Below, piece by piece: positions 54,650 through 64,000 of a stretch of DNA of 64,000 nucleotides. The notes under the pieces are model-generated. The model did no database searches. It worked only from the letters and a program-made list of their open reading frames with translations, and had not been told where the DNA came from. This DNA comes from Procambarus clarkii. Its lineage: Eukaryota > Arthropoda > Malacostraca > Decapoda > Cambaridae. The translations under genes were made by a program, and so were the position numbers. The stretch is taken from the NCBI RefSeq assembly GCF_040958095.1, contig NC_091176.1:43942593-44006592 (forward strand), given 5' to 3'. Within the stretch, counting starts at the first letter, position 1; each line of letters begins with the position of its first letter.

Positions 54650-55016
54650 TTCCCAAGAACACATAAGAACATTCTCTTACTCTCATATATCACCCTGGCC
54701 ACACTTCTCAGCCTAGAGTACTGAGTGTTGCCAAGAACACATAAGAACATTCCCTTACTCTCATATCCCACCCTGGCCACACCTCTCAGCCTAGAGTACT
54801 GAGTGTTCCCAAGAACACATAAGAACATTCCCTTACTCTCATATCCCACCCTGGCCACACCTCTCAGCCTAGAGTACTGAGTGTTCCCAAGAACACATAA
54901 GAACATTCCCTTACTCTCATATCCCACCCTGGCCACACCTCTCTGCCTAGAGTACTGAGTGTTCCCAAGAACACATAAGAACATTCCCTTACTCTCATAT
55001 CCCACCCTGGCCACAC
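54650..55016. repeat. 78-bp tandem repeat, 5 units
   Basis: Units start at about 54658, 54736, 54814, 54892 and 54970 (AACACATAAGAACATTCCCT ... AGCCTAGAGTACTGAGTGTT). The first is more diverged than the middle ones. A - strand open frame is a by-product of the 78-bp period. Confidence 0.95.
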
Positions 55017-55114
55017 ATAACAAATTGTTATGTTCATAATACTATGTATGATCATTTCAGAAGCATCTTGAGTCGTGATAAATCATACCAGATAAAATTA
55101 TATTTTTCTGACAG

Positions 55115-55237
55115 GTTGGACAGCTGTTCAGTTAGCAGCCTTTGAAGGTTACAATGACGTGGTGAAGATTCTCACCCGTGGTGGTGCAGATATCAACAAG
55201 GAGAATGAAGTGTACATCAACGATGTTAGGATATTTG
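55115..55237 (+). CDS. Ankyrin-repeat exon of a host gene
   Basis: 123-bp open block bounded by a 3' splice acceptor (A/T-rich, then TTTTTCTGACAG at 55103-55114) and a 5' donor (GTAAGAAA at 55238). With one phase-donating base from the previous exon, it encodes GWTAVQLAAFEGYNDVVKIL, then TRGGADINKENEV and YINDVRIF. This matches the ankyrin consensus (G-TALHLAA--G--DVVK-L---GADIN). Ankyrin repeats are protein-interaction modules, so the gene product cannot be named from one repeat. The exon lies between repeats and is flanked by non-coding DNA on both sides. It is the only probable host protein-coding sequence in the window. Confidence 0.8.
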
Positions 55238-55553
55238 GTAAGAAATCCATGAAATTTATAACATAACAAGGTGGGATCCTCCCTTAAACACATCCCCACT
55301 CCCATTACCTTTTGTTTCCATCTCTCTCCTCTCTATATAATTTTCCACACTCAATTCCAACTTTTCCTATTATCCCCCACCTCCTCCCTCCTCAACCCCC
55401 CCCCCCCCCTCTCTTGCCCACTCCCTTCCCTACCCTTTATCTTTCCCGGAACCCGTGTCCTTCTCTTGCCCTTCACACTCTCCTCCACTCGTTCTCCCCT
55501 CTTTTCCTCTACCCTTCTATCTCCTACCTTACCGATTTCTTCCTTCTCCTTCC

Positions 55554-58397
<2,844 letters not shown>

Positions 58398-58429
58398 ATA
58401 TCACGAAAATAAACACGTGATTAAGAATG

Positions 58430-59443
<1,014 letters not shown>

Positions 59444-59448
59444 TAACG

Positions 59449-59466
59449 TGGGGGCCTGTCCTAGGA
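59449..59466 (+). promoter_or_regulatory. Primer binding site, proline-tRNA-like
   Basis: TGGGGGCCTGTCCTAGGA resembles the tRNA-Pro-type binding site known from retroviruses (TGGGGGCTCGTCC) with small differences. Confidence 0.65.
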
Positions 59467-60069
59467 GCTTCACTCAGGTACTGGTGCCAAGTAGTAAATT
59501 TATGGTAAGCGTATTTGGCTTTGGTAACATAGCTTTTTACTATTTTCAATATTCAATTTTATTTTCATATGGTGCTGTGTGTATTGTGCATTTTGAGAGT
59601 AGCATATGGTGAAGGTGAGACAACTTTGGATTACGTGGTGACTGTAGGCCTCAGTCATTCTCTTAATTGGTCATCTCTCCCTCCGTGTTATTACTCGTGT
59701 TACCATCTTTTGTCCCTAGGATGTTTCTCATATTTTCGGCAGATCATCATATTGGTACCCTGGTACTGTGGTCTGTCCCCGGGTCAAGTGCACCTAATCA
59801 TCTGCTATCTGACAGTAGGAGGATAAAGAGGGCCATAGTTCCTCTCGCACGAACTTTAGTTGCTGAATTGGGACCTCAGCAGCAGTTCTCGTCACCAGTT
59901 GACACCTCGCACCTCTACACGTCGGTCAGAGATGATGATATTTACATTGATAGGGAATTAGCCTTCTTTTTCAGAGCACAAAATTTCACTAATTCTGTAA
60001 GTATCATATTAATTTCAGTGGGAAAAACTTGCTTATGTCCTGTAGAGACTCGGCAAGGTATCTTCTTCA

Positions 60070-60313
60070 GGTTATCTTCAGATGATTTCGGGGCTTTTAG
60101 TGACCCCGCGGCCCGGTCCTCGACCAGGCCTCCACCCCCAGGAAGCAGCCCGTGACAGCTGACTAACACCCAGGTACCTTTTTTTACTGCTAGGTAACAG
60201 GGGCATATGGTGAAAGAAACTTTGCCCATTGTTTCTCGCCGGCGCCTGGGATCGAACCCAGGACCACAGGATCACAAGTCCAGCGTGCTGTTCGCTCGGC
60301 CGACCGGCTCCCC
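60070..60313 (-). mobile_element. tRNA-derived SINE, copy 2
   Basis: Same SINE as 44372-44613 with about a dozen differences. The B box GGGTTCGATCCC is intact. The 3' end GGTTATC is next to TCTTCTTCA. No 5S-like sequence is attached to this copy. Confidence 0.92.
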
Positions 60314-60611
60314 CCTCGGTATGCCTACATTCTTGGACTACCAATTTTACTTTTGAGGCAATTAACTGTTTCATTTGTTTTAGAAACTCAGTTTCGCTTG
60401 TTTAGTAGGATTTTCTTGCCCTTATCCTCTTACATGAGTACCGGGTACAAGATTTCCTGCGACCTTGATTTATTAATCATTTATCATCTTGAAATTAACA
60501 TTAATTGATAAAGATTCCACAGGATAGGTACCAGTTGCCACGTTGTCCTGTTTCTGACATTCACCATATCACAACAGTATATTCGTTGTGCATTTATTTG
60601 CTAATTTCACC

Positions 60612-61077
60612 ATGTTTCGTCTCCAAGCTTTCCGTACAGATCCAGCAGGTGAAATAGGGACTTTAAGTCGTGCCAAGAGGACTGAATTACAAACTCTTGC
60701 ACATGAGTATCAACTAGAAGTTCCCTACCAAGCCAACAAAAATGAAATACATAACCTGTTACTGGATCATCTCTTAGAGGAAGGTAAGATAGACTCTGAA
60801 ACTCACGAAACTTACTTTATTCCAGATAAAACTGATTTGACAACGATGAAACTCAAACTAGAGCTGGCCAAGATCGAACGCGAGCAGCACAGAGAAGCCC
60901 TCGAGCAACAAAGGGAAGCAGCTGCCATACGAAAGGAAGAAAAAGAACGTGAAATCGCCCTCAAGGAACGTGAAGCTGCCATAAGAAAGGAAGAACAAGA
61001 ACGTGAAATCGCCCTCATGGAACGTGAGATTGCAATACTCCGTGAGCGGGAACGAGTACAGCTTGAAACAAAATGCA
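60612..61077 (+). pseudogene. Gypsy gag N-terminus, 3'-truncated
   Basis: ATG at 60612, then MFRLQAFRTDPAGEIGTLSR and a SAP-like helical stretch (ELQTLAHEYQLEVPYQANKN, LLLDHLLEE). A long charged coiled coil follows with repeats of REAAIRKEE / REIALKERE. The layout (small N-domain, then E/R/K coiled coil) resembles the start of SCAN-type Gypsy gag such as 37176. The capsid part is lost at the CR1 junction near 61078, so it is a remnant. Confidence 0.75.
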
Positions 61078-61084
61078 GTTCATA

Positions 61085-61474
61085 TCATATGCAATTCAGT
61101 TTTGGTATTATAGAATGGATATAAATTCAATTGAACATGTCCAACGTAGGATGACTAAGTTAATTCCCCAAATTAGAAATCTTTCATATGAAGAAAGATT
61201 AACAAAGCTTAAGTTGCATTCACTGGAAAGGCGAAGAGTTAGGGGTGACATGATAGAGGTTTACAAGTGGATGAATGGACATAACAGGGGGGATATTAAT
61301 AAGGTATTAAAAGTATCAACACAAGACAGAACACGAAACAATGGGTATAAATTGGATGAGTTTAGATTTAGGAAAGACTTGGGTAAATACTGGTTCAATA
61401 ACAGGGTTGTTGATTTGTGGAACCAATTGCCGCGTAACGTAGTGCAGGTGGGGTCCCTCGATTGTTTCAAGCGG
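61085..61474 (+). mobile_element. CR1 fragment on + strand
   Basis: ORF2 C-terminal domain (YYRMDINSIEHVQRRMTKLI to VGSLDCFK), open for about 130 codons, truncated at both ends. It lies tail-to-tail with the next copy. Confidence 0.88.
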
Positions 61475-64000
61475 TTAAGAACATAAGAACATAAGAACAA
61501 AGGTAACTGCAGAAGGCCTATTGGCCCATACGAGGCAGCTCCTATTCTATAACCACCCAATCCCACTCATATACTTGTCCAACCCGTGCTTGAAACAATC
61601 GAGGGACCCCACCTCCACAATGTTACGCGGCAATTGGTTCCACAAATCAACAACCCTGTTACTGAACCAGTATTTACCCAAGTCTTTCCTAAATCTAAAC
61701 TTATCCAATTTATATCCATTGTTTCGTGTTCTGTCCTGTGTTGATACTTTTAATACCCTATTAATATCCCCCCGGTTATGTCCATTCATCCACTTGTAAA
61801 CCTCTATCATGTCACCCCTAACTCTTCGCCTTTCCAGTGAATGCAACTTAAGCTTTGTTAATCTTTCTTCATATGAAAGATTTCTAATTTGGGGAATTAA
61901 CTTAGTCATCCTACGCTGGACACGTTCAAGTGAATTTATATCCATTCTATAATATGGCGACCAAAACTGAACTGCATAATGTAAATGGGGCCTAACTAGA
62001 GCAAGATATAGCTTGAGAACCACACCAGGTGTCTTGTTACTAACGCTGCGATTAATAAATCCAAGTGTCCGATTTGCCTTATTACGAACATTTATGCATT
62101 GATCCTTTTGTTTTAAATTCTTACTAATCATAACTCCCAGATCCCTTTCGCAATCCGACTTCGCAATCACAACACCATCTAGCTCGTATCTTGTAACTCT
62201 ATCATCATTACCTAACCTCAGAACTTTACATTTATCAGCATTAAACTGCATCTGCCAATCCTTTGACCATTTCAAAACCCTATCTAGATCAACTTGAAGT
62301 GATAGTGAGTCCTCCTCCGAATTAATTTCCCTACCGATTTTCGTATCATCGGCAAATTTGCAAATGTTGCTACTCAAACCTGAATCTAAATCATTTATAT
62401 ATATTATAAACAACAGAGGTCCCAGGACAGAGCCTTGAGGCACTCCACTTACAACATTTTCCCACTCTGACTTGATTCCATTTATACTAACTCTCTGTTT
62501 CCTTTGGTATAGCCATGCCCTAATCCAGCTTAATATAGCACCCCCAATACCATGAGACTCTATTTTTTTAATCAGTCTTTCATGTGGCACTGTATCAAAA
62601 GCTTTGCTAAAGTCAAGGTATACAACATCGCAATCCTTACCACTATCAACTGCCTCAACAATGCTAGAATAAAAAGATAACAAATTTGTTAAACATGAAC
62701 GGCCATTTATAAAACCATGTTGCGACTCAATTATTAATTTATGTTTTTCAAGATGAAGACGAATTTTATTTGCTATTATAGATTCGAGTAACTTTCCCAC
62801 AATAGACGTTAGGCTAATTGGTCGATAGTTAGACGCAAGTGATCTATCTCCTTTCTTAAAAACTGGTATCACATTAGCAACTTTCCAAAACTCTGGCACT
62901 CTGCCTGACTCTATTGATTTATTAAATATGGTTGACAGTGGGTCACAAAGCTCCTCTTTGCATTCTTTAAGCACCCTGGCAAACACTTCATCCGGCCCTG
63001 GGGATTTGTTTGGTTTGAGTTTTACTATTTGTTTAAGAACATCCTCCCTGGTAACTGCTAAACTCGTCAACCTGTCCTCGTCCCCACCCACATAGACTTG
63101 TTCGGCTGAAGGCATATTGTTAAGTTCCTCTTTAGTAAATACAGATACAAAATATTTATTAAAAATACTACTCATCTCTTCATCACTATCTGTTATTTGA
63201 CCTGTCTCAGTTTTTAATGGACCTATCCTTTCCCTAGTCTTAGTACGATATAACTGAAAAAACCCTTTAGGATTTGTCTTTGCTTGCCCTGCTATGCGAA
63301 CTTCATAGTTTCTTTTTGCTTTCCTTATCTCTTTTTTAACATTTCTAACCAGTTGTACGAATTCCTGTTCTAAAGTGACCTCCCCATTTTTAATCCTTTT
63401 GTACCAAGCTCTCTTTTTACCTATAAGGTTCTTCAAATTCTTTGTTATCCACTTTGGGTCATTAGTATACGATCTATTCAATTTGTATGGTATACTACGT
63501 TCCTGTGCTTTGTTTAGAATATTCTTAAATAAGTTATATATTGAATCCACATCGAAATCCCCATTTAAGTCACCTATCGCTGGGTTCATGTCTCGCTCCA
63601 AGACCGGCCCACACCCCATACCCAAGCCTTTCCAATCAATTTGACCCAAAAAATTTCTTAGGCTATTAAAATCAGCTTTTCGAAAATCTGGCACTTTAAC
63701 AGAATTTTCTCCTACTGGTCTATTCCATTCTATGCTAAATCTGATTTCTTTGTGATCACTGCTCCCTAGCTCACTCCCTATTTCGATGTCATTAATTTGC
63801 GTTTCCCTGTTAGTTAACACTAAATCTAAAATATTATTTTCCCGTGTTGGTTCCTTAATGTGTTGCGTAAGAAAGCAATCGTCAATTAATTCTAGAAAAT
63901 CTTCTGCTTCACTATTCCCTGTTTTGTTCAACCAGTTTATTCCGCTAAAATTAAAGTCACCCATGACATAAATACTGTTAGATCTAGATGCTCTAGATAT
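61475..64000 (-). mobile_element. CR1-like LINE continuing beyond the window
   Basis: Starts with the (AAGAACAT)n tail and 3' UTR and is closely similar to unit 1 at 12341. The 5' half lies outside the window. Confidence 0.93.
61547..64000 (-). CDS. CR1 ORF2, C-terminal 818 codons (runs off window)
   Basis: Uninterrupted reading from the window edge (endonuclease, just before GDFNF) through SDHKEIRF, SPGPDEVF, YLDFSKAFD, GVPQGSVLGP, FADDTKI and WNQLPRN to the TAG at 61547. Compared with 12411-15347 only a handful of residues differ (for example WKGLGMG for WKVLGMG, and HYAVQF for DYAVQF). All visible catalytic residues are intact, so this may be a second active-looking copy. ORF1 and the endonuclease N-terminus are not in view. 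Confidence 0.92.
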   Translation of the reverse strand: MSRASRSNSIYVMGDFNFSGINWLNKTGNSEAEDFLELIDDCFLTQHIKEPTRENNILDLVLTNRETQINDIEIGSELGSSDHKEIRFSIEWNRPVGENSVKVPDFRKADFNSLRNFLGQIDWKGLGMGCGPVLERDMNPAIGDLNGDFDVDSIYNLFKNILNKAQERSIPYKLNRSYTNDPKWITKNLKNLIGKKRAWYKRIKNGEVTLEQEFVQLVRNVKKEIRKAKRNYEVRIAGQAKTNPKGFFQLYRTKTRERIGPLKTETGQITDSDEEMSSIFNKYFVSVFTKEELNNMPSAEQVYVGGDEDRLTSLAVTREDVLKQIVKLKPNKSPGPDEVFARVLKECKEELCDPLSTIFNKSIESGRVPEFWKVANVIPVFKKGDRSLASNYRPISLTSIVGKLLESIIANKIRLHLEKHKLIIESQHGFINGRSCLTNLLSFYSSIVEAVDSGKDCDVVYLDFSKAFDTVPHERLIKKIESHGIGGAILSWIRAWLYQRKQRVSINGIKSEWENVVSGVPQGSVLGPLLFIIYINDLDSGLSSNICKFADDTKIGREINSEEDSLSLQVDLDRVLKWSKDWQMQFNADKCKVLRLGNDDRVTRYELDGVVIAKSDCERDLGVMISKNLKQKDQCINVRNKANRTLGFINRSVSNKTPGVVLKLYLALVRPHLHYAVQFWSPYYRMDINSLERVQRRMTKLIPQIRNLSYEERLTKLKLHSLERRRVRGDMIEVYKWMNGHNRGDINRVLKVSTQDRTRNNGYKLDKFRFRKDLGKYWFSNRVVDLWNQLPRNIVEVGSLDCFKHGLDKYMSGIGWL

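Larger units (their letters stand above)
59444..61084 (+). mobile_element. Truncated Gypsy element interior
   Basis: Leader, SINE insertion (60070-60313) and gag N-terminus, then cut by a CR1 fragment. The leader has an open stretch at 59667-60060 of unknown meaning. No capsid, protease or pol remains. Confidence 0.75.

Noticed and set aside
59667..60155. Small protein gene in the Gypsy leader
   Set aside because: The open frame runs into the SINE insertion for its C-terminus and shows no recognisable domain. Kept only as an open stretch.

Overview
This is eukaryotic, animal nuclear DNA, almost certainly from an arthropod with a large, repeat-swollen genome. A decapod crustacean of the crayfish/lobster type is my best inference. 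The reasons are CR1-like LINEs with an SGNH-esterase ORF1, Penelope-like, BEL/Pao and SCAN-type Gypsy elements, tRNA-derived SINEs, and (CT)n and (AT)n tracts of 0.6 kb or more. Nothing is prokaryotic: no operons, RBSs or CRISPR. The only sequence that looks like a host protein-coding gene is one 123-bp ankyrin-repeat exon on the + strand (55115-55237), so much of the window may be intron or intergenic DNA around that gene. A 5S rRNA-like sequence lies at 44627-44744 (- strand).

Layout. 1-463 is an assembly gap. 464-9381 holds two near-identical copies, offset by about 6.31 kb, of a G-rich minisatellite plus a CR1 3' half. The first CR1 copy is split by a Penelope-like element (3785-5695, 16-bp target duplication). 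9382-12340 is a pile of 5'-truncated CR1 3' ends, one with a 5' inversion and a 1.1-kb solo LTR (10097-11203). 12341-25913 is a head-to-tail array of four CR1 units. Unit 1 has intact ORF1 and ORF2. Units 2-4 lack the ORF2 C-terminus, share the same three lesions in ORF2, and keep ORF1 open.

25914-43048 is a + strand CR1 fragment interrupted by a 15.7-kb BEL/Pao provirus-like element (26422-42099, - strand, 5-bp target duplication). Its pol carries a SINE inside the RT catalytic box, and its 5' LTR carries a complete 5.4-kb gag-protease-only Gypsy element (35734-41110). 43049-46640 holds an unassigned stretch, a tRNA-SINE abutting the 5S-like sequence, and a truncated I-like LINE with an RNase H domain. 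46735-53189 is dominated by three minisatellites (periods 60, 30 and 42 bp), the first split by a hAT transposon (46856-49446, 8-bp target duplication). 53190-59443 contains hairpins, a 78-bp repeat, the ankyrin exon, a 628-bp (CT)n tract and a large palindromic structure made of LTR pieces between (AT)n tracts. 59444-61084 is a truncated Gypsy element with its gag N-terminus. 61085-64000 is two more CR1 copies. The last has an ORF2 nearly identical to that of unit 1 and runs off the window.

How the parts relate. The nesting gives relative ages: CR1 fragment, then BEL, then the gag-only Gypsy and the SINE; minisatellite, then hAT; CR1, then Penelope. The most unusual features are the DNA-level tandem amplification of a dead CR1 that keeps ORF1 open, an in-frame TGA-CTA-G stop between BEL protease and RT, the gag-protease-only LTR element, and the 5S/SINE juxtaposition. 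All family names rest on motifs read by eye. No database search was possible.
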